Positions 25,803-34,713 of a DNA stretch of 64,000 nt are shown one piece after another. The stretch comes from Pleionea sediminis (lineage in GTDB: Bacteria; Pseudomonadota; Gammaproteobacteria; Enterobacterales; Kangiellaceae). Every line of letters begins with the position of its first letter. Within the stretch, counting starts at the first letter, position 1. The notes beneath the pieces were generated by a model that saw only the letters and a program-made list of their open reading frames with translations, did no database searches and was not told where the DNA came from. The stretch covers positions 372,001-436,000 of the forward strand of contig NZ_SUNB01000001.1 of the NCBI RefSeq assembly GCF_007570825.1, in the 5' to 3' direction. A program made the position numbers and the translations under genes.

Positions 25803-27107
25803 ATGGACTGGAATAAATTACTATCCACTCAGCGTCTTGATACTCAGGGATCTGCTAAACCCGAAGACGTACGTAACGACTTTCACAAAGATTACGATAG
25901 AATTATATTCTCCCCTGCTTTTCGTCGTATGGGCCGTAAAACTCAAGTTCATCCATTAGTTAATCACGATCATGTTCATACTCGCCTGACACACTCTCTT
26001 GAAGTCGCTAGTGTGGGTCGCAGTCTCGGTATCAAAATTGGAAACTATTTACTGTCTAAAAAAGTATTGCCCGAGCTTTTATCACCTCATGATGTGGGAG
26101 CGATTGTTCAAGCGGCTTGCCTGGCTCACGATATCGGAAACCCACCTTTCGGACATGCCGGAGAATTCGCTATACGACAATGGTTTCAAGACAATACTGA
26201 AAAACTTAAATTAGAAACATTGCGTGAAAGAAATGATCTGGAAATATTTGAAGGTAATGCTCAAGGATTTAGAGTTGTCGCCACAGTCGAGAATAATTTC
26301 AATGAAGGAGGCATGCGCTTAACCTGCGCAACCCTAGGAACGATTGTCAAATACCCCTGGTTTTCCGATTACAAAACTGCAATTGATTACGGTAAATATA
26401 ATTTTTTTCAGTCGGAAGAAGCATCTGTAAAGTCCGTATACGAAACATTGGGTATCGAAGAAGTCGCAGGGCGTTATGCTCGTCATCCCCTGTCTTATCT
26501 TATGGAAGCTGCTGACGATATTTGCTACAAAATTCTCGACATTGAAGATGCCCTTGAACTCGAAATGCTTCGCTTTGACGATATCGAAACCATTTTTCAA
26601 GATCTTGCAGGTCCGCTAAAGCAATCGAGTGTTGCAAATGAGTTAAATTATCGCCGCAGAATTTCGCCAATGAGAGCAAATGCCATTGATAATTTGGTTA
26701 ATCAATGTGAGCAAATTTTTATTGATAACTACAATGCAATTATTAACGGTCAGTTCACATCGGAATTGCTTAGAGAGTTAAGAGGAAAAGAAGGCGCTGC
26801 ACTCAAAGAAGCCAAACAGATTACCGAAGAAAATATTTTCTTAAATAAAAGAAAAATTGAGCTAGAACTAGGTGCCTACACGACCTTAGAAACCATTCTT
26901 AATCCTTTTGTTCATGCCATTAATGAACTCAAGGAAGGCAAAGTTTCTTTTAAATCGAAACGCGTTTTAGATTTAATGGGTGCTCAGAAATTCAACCCTG
27001 AAGAAAGCTATCATGATTGCTATTTGCGCATTACAGACATTGTTTCTGGAATGACCGATCATCATGCCACCTACGTTGCCAATCAGTTATCGGGACACGC
27101 ATTGTAA
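25803..27107 (+). CDS. dGTPase-like dNTP triphosphohydrolase
   Basis: A 434-residue HD-domain enzyme. The metal site shows HTRLTHSLEV (His64) and CLAHDIGNPPFGHAGE (His109-Asp110), with a further Asp in AADDICYKILDIEDA. This layout fits the dGTPase-like family that hydrolyses dNTPs to deoxynucleoside and triphosphate, controlling nucleotide pools or restricting foreign DNA. The length is that of the shorter type-2 group, below E. coli Dgt. The ATG at 25803 is preferred over a TTG at 25791. It is monocistronic. Confidence 0.92.
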   Translation: MDWNKLLSTQRLDTQGSAKPEDVRNDFHKDYDRIIFSPAFRRMGRKTQVHPLVNHDHVHTRLTHSLEVASVGRSLGIKIGNYLLSKKVLPELLSPHDVGAIVQAACLAHDIGNPPFGHAGEFAIRQWFQDNTEKLKLETLRERNDLEIFEGNAQGFRVVATVENNFNEGGMRLTCATLGTIVKYPWFSDYKTAIDYGKYNFFQSEEASVKSVYETLGIEEVAGRYARHPLSYLMEAADDICYKILDIEDALELEMLRFDDIETIFQDLAGPLKQSSVANELNYRRRISPMRANAIDNLVNQCEQIFIDNYNAIINGQFTSELLRELRGKEGAALKEAKQITEENIFLNKRKIELELGAYTTLETILNPFVHAINELKEGKVSFKSKRVLDLMGAQKFNPEESYHDCYLRITDIVSGMTDHHATYVANQLSGHAL

Positions 27108-27115
27108 AACAGTTT

Positions 27116-27643
27116 CTAAGAAAACTGACTTTCAATTTCTTTCTTGTAAACAGAAGCCGTTTTGGCGTCAAAACAACAAAAGGTTACCTGAATTGATAGC
27201 GGACTGTTTTGTAAAAATTGGGCAACCTGCTCAACAGCAATTGACACAGCAAGCTCCAACGGAAATCGATACGCACCACAGCTAATGACAGGGAAGGCGA
27301 TAGACCGAATATCGTTCTCTTCTGCCAACGCCATACAACGCTGATAACAGGAAGCCAGTAATTCTTGCTCATTTTTATCACCGCCATCCCAAACAGGTCC
27401 AACCGTATGAATAATAAAAGACGCCGGTAGATTGTAACCTTGAGTTAACTTGGCATCTCCCGTATTACAACCACCCAGTGTTCGACAATGCTCTAATAAT
27501 TCAGGCCCGGCGGCTCTATGAATCGCGCCATCAACTCCGCCTCCACCACACAAAGTTCGATTGGCAGCATTCACAATGGCATCAACCGGTAAATGCGTAA
27601 TATCGCCAATCGCTGTTTTTAGTCTGTCTTTCACTTTAACCAA
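27116..27643 (-). CDS. Macrodomain ADP-ribose hydrolase (YmdB-like)
   Basis: A 175-residue single macrodomain: AIGDITHLPVDAIVNAAN at the start, GGGGVDGAIHRAAG for the ADP-ribose loop, then HTVGPVWDGG and FPVISCGAYRFP. YmdB-type members deacetylate O-acetyl-ADP-ribose and remove ADP-ribose from proteins. The frame begins at a TTG (27643); a GTG three codons later is equally possible, and neither has a clear ribosome site. It lies 3 bases after the stop of the 982-residue gene, so translation is probably coupled and the two proteins may work together. Confidence 0.9.
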   Translation of the reverse strand: MVKVKDRLKTAIGDITHLPVDAIVNAANRTLCGGGGVDGAIHRAAGPELLEHCRTLGGCNTGDAKLTQGYNLPASFIIHTVGPVWDGGDKNEQELLASCYQRCMALAEENDIRSIAFPVISCGAYRFPLELAVSIAVEQVAQFLQNSPLSIQVTFCCFDAKTASVYKKEIESQFS

Positions 27644-27646
27644 GAA

Positions 27647-30595
27647 TTAAATCATAAAAGTTTCTGAATTTTTTCCCTTGCCAACCGATAGGCTAGCGAC
27701 GATATGTGGCGCGGTACCACCAATAACATCAGAGATTAATAATAAAAATATTAAGTTCATTCTCTGTAACTTATCATTAAACAACATTTCAACAACGCCA
27801 CTCACGCTCGTCAAGTCATCAATATTGTCATTGACTTCCTGGCTTAGCTTTCTAACTGGCTTGAGAAACTTGCTATCCACAATATTATCATCCGTTGATT
27901 CAACCAAATCCTTTATTTCTTTAAATAACCGATCCAAATTACCCGACAGTTCGACAAACTCACGCGCGTATTTATGAGTTTTAATAATCAACTTAATGAC
28001 ATCGTATAATCCCGAACTCGTATCAGAACTAACAATGGTAATATCTTCTCGATTATTTTGGGTGAAGTACTCGGCTGCCTGTTTGGGAAAGTTTTTCCGT
28101 CCAATTTTCTTTATAAACTCATAAGTGTCGTTGGTATATTTAAATGAGTTCCTCATTTGATAGAAGTAACTTGCGTATTTATCGTAATCAAAAAAGACAT
28201 CCAATGCTCTGTCACAAGCCATTTCATACGCTCGCTGCTCTGAAAGGTTGGATACTTTGTTGAAAAATGAGGATGGCAACATAAAGTTAAGCCTAAGAAC
28301 TGCGTATAAATCTGGCTTTTTCACTTTCGAATAAAGCTCCAGAGCACGCTTTGTTGTTCCTTTTGCAATCAACTTCCCTTCGCCAACATCTTCGATATTT
28401 GACAGAAAGGTTTGTAACTCACCTGACTTTAATGACTCATCGGTTAATGTGTATCCCAACCCGCCAATCATTGGTAATTCAGATTGCTTTGCCGCTTGCA
28501 CCAAGTTGGTTGTATTGAATAATGTCAACTTTCTACTTTCATTAAATCCTTGCGAAGCCTCCTCAAACGTCCCTTTCAAAGAGCCAAATGTTAGCTGACC
28601 ATTTTGATTGATTGTGGTTTCAATTTCTGAAATTCGTTTTTTATTATGATACAACTTGAAATTAGGAAGTTGGATGCCGATACTGGTGGACTCTGCTTCT
28701 TGTTGCCACTGCTCGAACGTTCCTTCGATACTGATAACCGACGTATCACCCGCAGCTTGCAGTGCCCGCGCTTGAGTTAAAGCATCACCAACATTTCCCA
28801 ACATCATGTCGCGGTAAATTTTTGCAACCTGATTTTCCGAACTTTCATTGTCGAGTAACACAATCTTCAATAAAGCATTGGATTTACTTTGCAGGCTTCT
28901 TGAATATTGTAACTGCAAAGCGAGCTGAAACTCAGCTGTCTTTTTGGCAGCATTTAAAAGTCGCTGCCGTAATGTTTGATAGTCTTCTAAAAACGTTAAC
29001 AGCTTGTTAACTAATATGTTTGCTGACTGATTAACAGATGCCGCCAACTCGTCGACATTTTCACCAATCGTCGCCAGAGGTGCCAACCAGTCCTTTACTT
29101 GCTCTTCCGACTGACTGTTTAGAGCTTGTACTTCTTGCTCTATATTCGATTTAACTTCTTCTTTCTTCTTATCTATAAACTCAGTAACTGTACTATTCAA
29201 TTGAGGAACAATAAAATCTCTCAATCCACCTGGAATTTTTAAGTCCGATAATAATCTTGAGACGTAACTTTCTGCATCTTTTGATGCCGAACTTATCCAG
29301 TTGTTTATGGACTCATTAGCACTTTCAAGCTCTTGATTAATTTGCTCTAAAATAAATTCAGATGTTTGGTCTCGTTGTCCTTTACCAAAAAGGTCATCCA
29401 CTAATGACTGCCATAATTCAGAGGAGTCGAAATACTCCTTCAGCTTTTCTACGCAAGTTTCTTGTAAGCTATCACCTAGATCAGACCACTGACTTAATCT
29501 GGCTTTCCACTCATCACTATACGGTAAATAAGCATCGACTAACGCAACACCAAGTTCATCGAGTCCACTCGTTTTAATACTTGCAGATAGGGCCATTTGG
29601 CTTTCAGTATCTTTTATATTCTGGCTTTCAATTGTTATTTCAAGCGCATTGGAACCGCTTCTTGAAACGCGAGAAATATACTGTTCCTTTAACTGTGCTC
29701 GATATTTTGCGGTCGCACCGAGTGTTACACTTGCATTTACGCTGTATTTTTTATTGTTAACATCAAACGAAGAAAATACCGGCGCAGTTCTTCCTGCACT
29801 TAAAGAGCCTGATAGTGCAATGCCGTTAAGGTGCCGTACTTCAATACTTCTCAACCCTTGAAAATCGTCTGTTGAAGCACTTGATGAGCTAACCAATGTT
29901 TTAGCAGAACGCTCAAGATCATAAAACTTGGCATGACTGTCTTTAAGTGCTGTAAGAACATTCCCTGTTGACGATAACATTGAATCACTACCGTCAAACT
30001 GAAATAAATAGTTTACATCTATTTCAAGAGATGCACTGTTATCGGACTCCAAAGACAGCTTTGGTGTCGCAACTTTTGTCGATAACTCGGCTTGAGAGCT
30101 TAATCCGAATCCAACACAATAGCTGAAGTCGCTCTCAGGTAAGCTCATGCCATATCGTTGAAGACTATTCTCTTGGTTAACCACATTTATTGTTAGCTCC
30201 GGCTTAACTTCTCCCCGAATGTACACCGGAATTCCACCTATAGATGGACTCTTAATACTTTCTTTCGATAATTGCCAGGTACGTTCAGCCAAATGACTCG
30301 ACGCATACCGAGAAACAGAAGGAAATTTTAACTGACCATTTTCGAAAACAATCCCCCAACTCTCAAGCTCTTTAATTTGTTCCTCGAATTTAGTTTTAAT
30401 CGTTGCTTCGGCGAGTACTCCAGCGATCTCTTGCCATAATTCACTATCTTCTTGCGAATCGCCGGAAGATACACGCATTAATATCTCAAACACCTTTTTG
30501 GTTGGCAGATTATATTTCTTCGCCCATCCATCAACATATTCAAAAATATCTACATCAGGAATTATATCCAGCTCTTGTAATAATTCGATACTCAT
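27647..30595 (-). CDS. Large cytoplasmic protein of unknown function
   Basis: A 982-residue protein that I do not recognise. There is no signal peptide and no membrane helix strong enough to call. Residues 90-350 look beta-rich (VSRYASSHLAERTW, then long strand-like runs such as ASVTLGATAKYRAQL). Residues 400-600 are strongly helical with coiled-coil character (VKSNIEQEVQALNSQSEEQVKDWL). The C-terminus is helical. The ATG at 30595 is chosen because AGGAG lies 7 bases upstream; a frame start at 30634 has none. It is coupled to a macrodomain gene 3 bases downstream. A structural or contractile-system component, or an effector regulated by ADP-ribosylation, are guesses only. Confidence 0.75.
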   Translation of the reverse strand: MSIELLQELDIIPDVDIFEYVDGWAKKYNLPTKKVFEILMRVSSGDSQEDSELWQEIAGVLAEATIKTKFEEQIKELESWGIVFENGQLKFPSVSRYASSHLAERTWQLSKESIKSPSIGGIPVYIRGEVKPELTINVVNQENSLQRYGMSLPESDFSYCVGFGLSSQAELSTKVATPKLSLESDNSASLEIDVNYLFQFDGSDSMLSSTGNVLTALKDSHAKFYDLERSAKTLVSSSSASTDDFQGLRSIEVRHLNGIALSGSLSAGRTAPVFSSFDVNNKKYSVNASVTLGATAKYRAQLKEQYISRVSRSGSNALEITIESQNIKDTESQMALSASIKTSGLDELGVALVDAYLPYSDEWKARLSQWSDLGDSLQETCVEKLKEYFDSSELWQSLVDDLFGKGQRDQTSEFILEQINQELESANESINNWISSASKDAESYVSRLLSDLKIPGGLRDFIVPQLNSTVTEFIDKKKEEVKSNIEQEVQALNSQSEEQVKDWLAPLATIGENVDELAASVNQSANILVNKLLTFLEDYQTLRQRLLNAAKKTAEFQLALQLQYSRSLQSKSNALLKIVLLDNESSENQVAKIYRDMMLGNVGDALTQARALQAAGDTSVISIEGTFEQWQQEAESTSIGIQLPNFKLYHNKKRISEIETTINQNGQLTFGSLKGTFEEASQGFNESRKLTLFNTTNLVQAAKQSELPMIGGLGYTLTDESLKSGELQTFLSNIEDVGEGKLIAKGTTKRALELYSKVKKPDLYAVLRLNFMLPSSFFNKVSNLSEQRAYEMACDRALDVFFDYDKYASYFYQMRNSFKYTNDTYEFIKKIGRKNFPKQAAEYFTQNNREDITIVSSDTSSGLYDVIKLIIKTHKYAREFVELSGNLDRLFKEIKDLVESTDDNIVDSKFLKPVRKLSQEVNDNIDDLTSVSGVVEMLFNDKLQRMNLIFLLLISDVIGGTAPHIVASLSVGKGKNSETFMI

Positions 30596-30944
30596 GTTCC
30601 CGCTCCTTTCGGCCAGCAAAATTAAAAAATCCAATGGTCAACTGATCAGTTAATCTTTCAATATATAGATTATACCTCAGTCTAATCAAAGCTCAGGTAC
30701 GCCTCTATTATTGAAGTGAGATATTTTGCGTGTTTTTAAATTAAAATAATAAAAGTTTTGCGAGACACTCTTTCAAACGTTGCCTTTATTCCGAGAACCG
30801 ATAAAGAAGTATATGTGAAACGAAGGTTACGTTTGTTGGATAGATAATCGGTAAATATTAGTTAGGAAAGATTTGAAACGCCTCAATCAATTTCAAAGAG
30901 GCGTACATTTCATTTTCTTATTGCGCTACTTTTAAGAGTCTTTC
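30596..30944. other. Intergenic region with terminator
   Basis: Contains the promoter for the 982-residue gene and the terminator of the hydrolase gene (30878-30904). No further gene seen. Confidence 0.6.
30878..30904 (-). terminator. Terminator of the CocE-like hydrolase gene
   Basis: ACGCCTC pairs with GAGGCGT across a 13-base loop. On the minus strand it is followed by a T-rich run (TTCAAATCTTT) and lies 40 bases after the hydrolase stop. Confidence 0.65.
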
Positions 30945-32570
30945 TTACTCTTCTACAGGCAGTGTTAGCATTGAGTTTAATCCCGACTTAAATTTAAACT
31001 CTAAAGAGTAAGGCAGTAACGTGGGAACTGCATACAATGCATCAAAGGTATCAATGGCTAATGCAACTCGATGGCCTCTTGGAATATCGTAAGCCGTAGC
31101 AACCAATTCCCAATTAACTTTCTGAGTTCGATTGGCCTCAGCATCGTAACGAGTTACTGGTCCGTGAGTTATTAGAGTGCCGACACCATTTGGGTCAACA
31201 TCGTACAAATACGCATTTAATTGAAATTGTCTCAAAGAGGGCTTCACATTAACGGTTACTTCTGGAATACCTCGAATTCTTAGCCTTTCATCTAAAACCT
31301 CAGATTTGAAGAAAATTCCATTAGTACTGTTAATTGACCTTAAAGGTGTTTTTACCGGAAAGTTTAAATGTGCTTCTAATATTTCAGATAGAAACGGAAT
31401 ACCAGTAGAGGCTCGTGTATCGAATCCGCTGAGTATACGGTTTGATTTCATCCACCAAGAGTCATAAGTGGATGTACGTAGTCGACCATCAGAGAGCATA
31501 CTTCTTGGCTCCAAAAAGAACTTTCTTTCTTGGCCATTAATCGTAGGCCAGCTCGAATACTCAACTCGTTCTTTAGTCCCGGTCACCTGCATGGTTACTG
31601 GGTTTTGAGACATAATTCCATTCTCTTCACCTTTCAACCAATAATCAAACCAGAGCCGAGCGTTATTCCAAGTATAATTCTCTAAACTGACTAACCCAAA
31701 ACCCTCTGCACTAGCATGAGACCCTTGATTTAAATCCAGTCGCTTTGGAACCGTCAAGTCTTCAAATAGGCGTAATATATTATTAGGCTGAAATAAATTA
31801 TCACCAAAGTTATTCGCTAAATAAACGGGAGCATTTCGTTCATTAATTAGATGAACCCAGTGACTCACCGATCGTTCATTTGCCCACTCTCGTGTCTCAG
31901 GTATATTTCTTCGCATCAGTAAATTGAAATAGCTTTCAGCAATTTCGGGATCTAAGTCTGCCGTGATAAAACCACTGCTTACTAAAAAAAATCCCCAAAA
32001 TAAACGAGCCGTATCATGTTGATAAAGAGAGTCGACTAAAGATCCCCAAGTGCTCATTGCGACGGCTGTTTTAATTTGAGGTACTTTAGCTAGTCCCATC
32101 AAACTAATACCAGAGCCGTAAGATATCCCACCGATTCCAATGTTGTTCATATCGACTTCGGTATTCGCATCTAACCATTCAACAATTCTTGAAAGGTCTG
32201 CCATGTCCTTCTCACCAGCAACGTCTACTTCGCCATCAGAACATCCCCAACCTCGAGCGCTGTAACTCAATACCAGGTAGCCGTTCTTGGCAAACTCTTT
32301 AGCCTGAAAAATATATTCATGTTCTTCAAGCACCCAACTGTTGACAAATATGATTGCCGGAAAACCTGCTTCGGGCTTATTCTTTGTTGGAGTAAAAAGA
32401 TTTGCAGCTATGTTTGAGCCATCAAAAGATGGAATTGAAATATCGTCTTCAAAAATAAAATCGCCAGTAGGTATGTTGGGTAATTGAATGCAAATTTTTG
32501 CATTCGCAATCGATGCAAAAAGCATCATCAGCATACCTATCCATAAATGTATCTTGCTGTTTTTGATCAT
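30945..32570 (-). CDS. Secreted CocE/NonD-family (S15) hydrolase
   Basis: A 541-residue exported alpha/beta hydrolase. The signal peptide is residues 1-24 (ending IANA). The nucleophile is Ser150 in GGISYGSG, with the oxyanion region near IIFVNSWVLEEHEY and SYSARGWGCSDG. The C-terminal 200 residues form the jelly-roll domain typical of X-Pro dipeptidyl-peptidase and cocaine-esterase relatives (VTVNVKPSLRQFQLNAYLYDV, PRGHRVALAIDT). The family cleaves esters, amides or X-Pro peptides; the substrate is not predictable here. Monocistronic, divergent from the DoxX gene. Confidence 0.87.
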   Translation of the reverse strand: MIKNSKIHLWIGMLMMLFASIANAKICIQLPNIPTGDFIFEDDISIPSFDGSNIAANLFTPTKNKPEAGFPAIIFVNSWVLEEHEYIFQAKEFAKNGYLVLSYSARGWGCSDGEVDVAGEKDMADLSRIVEWLDANTEVDMNNIGIGGISYGSGISLMGLAKVPQIKTAVAMSTWGSLVDSLYQHDTARLFWGFFLVSSGFITADLDPEIAESYFNLLMRRNIPETREWANERSVSHWVHLINERNAPVYLANNFGDNLFQPNNILRLFEDLTVPKRLDLNQGSHASAEGFGLVSLENYTWNNARLWFDYWLKGEENGIMSQNPVTMQVTGTKERVEYSSWPTINGQERKFFLEPRSMLSDGRLRTSTYDSWWMKSNRILSGFDTRASTGIPFLSEILEAHLNFPVKTPLRSINSTNGIFFKSEVLDERLRIRGIPEVTVNVKPSLRQFQLNAYLYDVDPNGVGTLITHGPVTRYDAEANRTQKVNWELVATAYDIPRGHRVALAIDTFDALYAVPTLLPYSLEFKFKSGLNSMLTLPVEE

Positions 32571-32763
32571 AACTATGTCCTGTCTCGTAATTATTAATTT
32601 GTAGTCTGACCTGACTGGTACGACCTACAACCAGTAGCGTTTTACAATGTGGTACTAAGATCTAAAGTACGCAAACAAATTATTGAGATAAATTTTTTAG
32701 CTGCATAGACTGGGGCTTTCGAGCTTCCTGCTCGCATTTTTTGATGCACTACACCATAATAAA

Positions 32764-33147
32764 ATGATAAAAAACTTAACAAGAGAGATCGTTTTGAAAC
32801 CTCTTATTTACATTTTAGGTTTGATATATACAGCCTCAGGATGCGCAAAGTTGCTTGGACTTGGGTTCGAATTAGAAGCGTTTGCAAGATGGGGCTATCC
32901 AATCTACTTCATGTATTTCATTGGAGTTTGTGAAGTTTTGGGAGGACTCGCACTCATTATAAACATTCTGAGACATCTAGCCGCATTGGGTCTATCTTTA
33001 TTAATGTGCGGTGCACTAATAACTCATGCCATCAACAGCGAATGGGTTATGCTCCTGGTTGCTACCATAATTTTAGTATTAACCTCATGGCTCACTGCGA
33101 CGCTTTGGAAAACCGTTTTTAAAGGTGCAGAAAAACCAGAAATATAA
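32764..33147 (+). CDS. DoxX-family membrane protein
   Basis: A 127-residue, four-helix membrane protein with DoxX features (IYTASGCAKLLGL, then the conserved acidic residue in GVCEVLGGLALI). DoxX relatives are poorly characterised and often linked to redox or sulfur stress. The ATG at 32764 lacks a good ribosome site; a TTG at 32794 preceded by AGAGAG is a possible true start. The cyclase gene follows 45 bases later, perhaps co-transcribed. Confidence 0.8.
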   Translation: MIKNLTREIVLKPLIYILGLIYTASGCAKLLGLGFELEAFARWGYPIYFMYFIGVCEVLGGLALIINILRHLAALGLSLLMCGALITHAINSEWVMLLVATIILVLTSWLTATLWKTVFKGAEKPEI

Positions 33148-33192
33148 TATCTGCCCGATTTAAACGAGCTGTCAACTCAACTGAAACGACTT

Positions 33193-34650
33193 ATGTTTTA
33201 TCATAAAAAAAGACTGATTTTTACAATAAGTTTATTACTGATTCTTGGCTTCTTAATTACAAGCTTATCGACTTATTATGTCTCTCTTGTCGCTTTACGG
33301 GCGCAAATCACCAACAATGAACTTCCTATCACGAGTGATACCATTCAGTCTGAATTTCAAAAGGACTTATTAAAACCGCAATATATTGCGTCCATTATGG
33401 CCAATGATACCTTTCTTATCGACTGGGTAATTGATGGTGAAAAGTCATCAAAGAAAATGCATGACTACTTAAGACGTATTCAAAACACCTATGGCACAGT
33501 ATCCAGCTTCTTTGTATCGGTTAATACCAATCGTTACTATCATCCATCAGGTGTTATTCAACATGTTAGCGAAAACAATCCCATCGACGCCTGGTACTTT
33601 CGATTTATCAATACTAACAATGCTTATGAGCTTAATATAAACAACGACTCCAACAACAAAAATAAGTTAACTGTTTTTGTAAACTATAAAGTTTATGATG
33701 TTAACAACAATTTCATAGGAGTAACTGGCGTTGGTGTCTCCATCGAAAACATAGAAGAACTTCTTATCAATTATAAACGCCGTTACCGGCAGAGTATTTA
33801 TGTGACCGACCCTCGCGGTGCAATTCAGTTAAGCAGTTCTCCGGAGCAAACATTAAATAAAAATATTTTTGAATTGACAAAAAACCAGCTTAACGCAACG
33901 GTATTAATGCAACGCGCTGGAAAGCAGTTGTCATACACAAAAGAAGGGAATCGTTATCATGCGAACATTCGATACTTACCACAGTTCGACTGGTTTTTGG
34001 TTGTCGAGCAATCAGAAAGTCTGATTGAAGATGAATTGTTTAATACGCTACTTATCAATTTGCTCATTTATCTTGTGATTGCCATATTTGTTGTGCTTAG
34101 CACCAATTTTGTGATAACGACTTATCAGCGTCGCTTAGAGAAAATGGCCGTCACCGACAAACTTACGGGCATATACAATCGACAGGCTTTCGATCTTCTA
34201 ATCGAACAAAAAATTGAAGAGTGTCGCCGTGATCATTTATCCATGTGTGTTGCTATTTTGGATATTGATCACTTTAAGAAGATCAATGACCAATACGGAC
34301 ATTTAGCGGGTGATAAAGTTATTCAAGCACTGGCAGAAAAAATGAATAAAAATATTAGAGAGTCGGACATCATTTCTCGCTGGGGTGGTGAAGAGTTTGT
34401 TTTAATGTTGAATGGCTGTTCACTGGATAAAGGAAAAGTTATTGTTGAAAAACTAAGATTATCTCTTAAAGAACTGGTCATAGAATATCAGGGAAAAACG
34501 ATCACTTTTACCTCCAGTGTCGGACTGACAGAGTTACTCAAAGATGATACGAAAGACTCTCTCATTCAGCGAGCCGATGATGCTCTCTACAAAGCAAAGT
34601 CAAATGGAAGAGATCAATTACAAGTAGGCACCGGAGAAGTCAGAAGTTAA
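33193..34650 (+). CDS. Membrane-bound diguanylate cyclase with periplasmic sensor
   Basis: A 485-residue protein. An N-terminal helix (residues 8-30) and a second one near 280-307 flank a periplasmic domain of Cache type (YVTDPRGAIQLSS near the distal half). The GGDEF domain carries an intact active site, RWGGEEFVLML, and an allosteric I-site RESD five residues before it. It should make cyclic di-GMP from two GTP, with product inhibition. There is no EAL domain. The periplasmic ligand is unknown. Confidence 0.92.
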   Translation: MFYHKKRLIFTISLLLILGFLITSLSTYYVSLVALRAQITNNELPITSDTIQSEFQKDLLKPQYIASIMANDTFLIDWVIDGEKSSKKMHDYLRRIQNTYGTVSSFFVSVNTNRYYHPSGVIQHVSENNPIDAWYFRFINTNNAYELNINNDSNNKNKLTVFVNYKVYDVNNNFIGVTGVGVSIENIEELLINYKRRYRQSIYVTDPRGAIQLSSSPEQTLNKNIFELTKNQLNATVLMQRAGKQLSYTKEGNRYHANIRYLPQFDWFLVVEQSESLIEDELFNTLLINLLIYLVIAIFVVLSTNFVITTYQRRLEKMAVTDKLTGIYNRQAFDLLIEQKIEECRRDHLSMCVAILDIDHFKKINDQYGHLAGDKVIQALAEKMNKNIRESDIISRWGGEEFVLMLNGCSLDKGKVIVEKLRLSLKELVIEYQGKTITFTSSVGLTELLKDDTKDSLIQRADDALYKAKSNGRDQLQVGTGEVRS

Positions 34651-34682
34651 CAAAAGGCTATTCTAATCGACTTTTACCAAAG

Positions 34683-34700
34683 TGACGCTTCCCTGCGTCA
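34683..34700. terminator. Small hairpin between convergent genes
   Basis: TGACGC pairs with GCGTCA over a 6-base loop, between the cyclase stop and the protease stop. The stem is short and only weakly T-flanked, so this is a possible two-way terminator. Confidence 0.4.
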
Positions 34701-34713
34701 AATTTGAATACGC

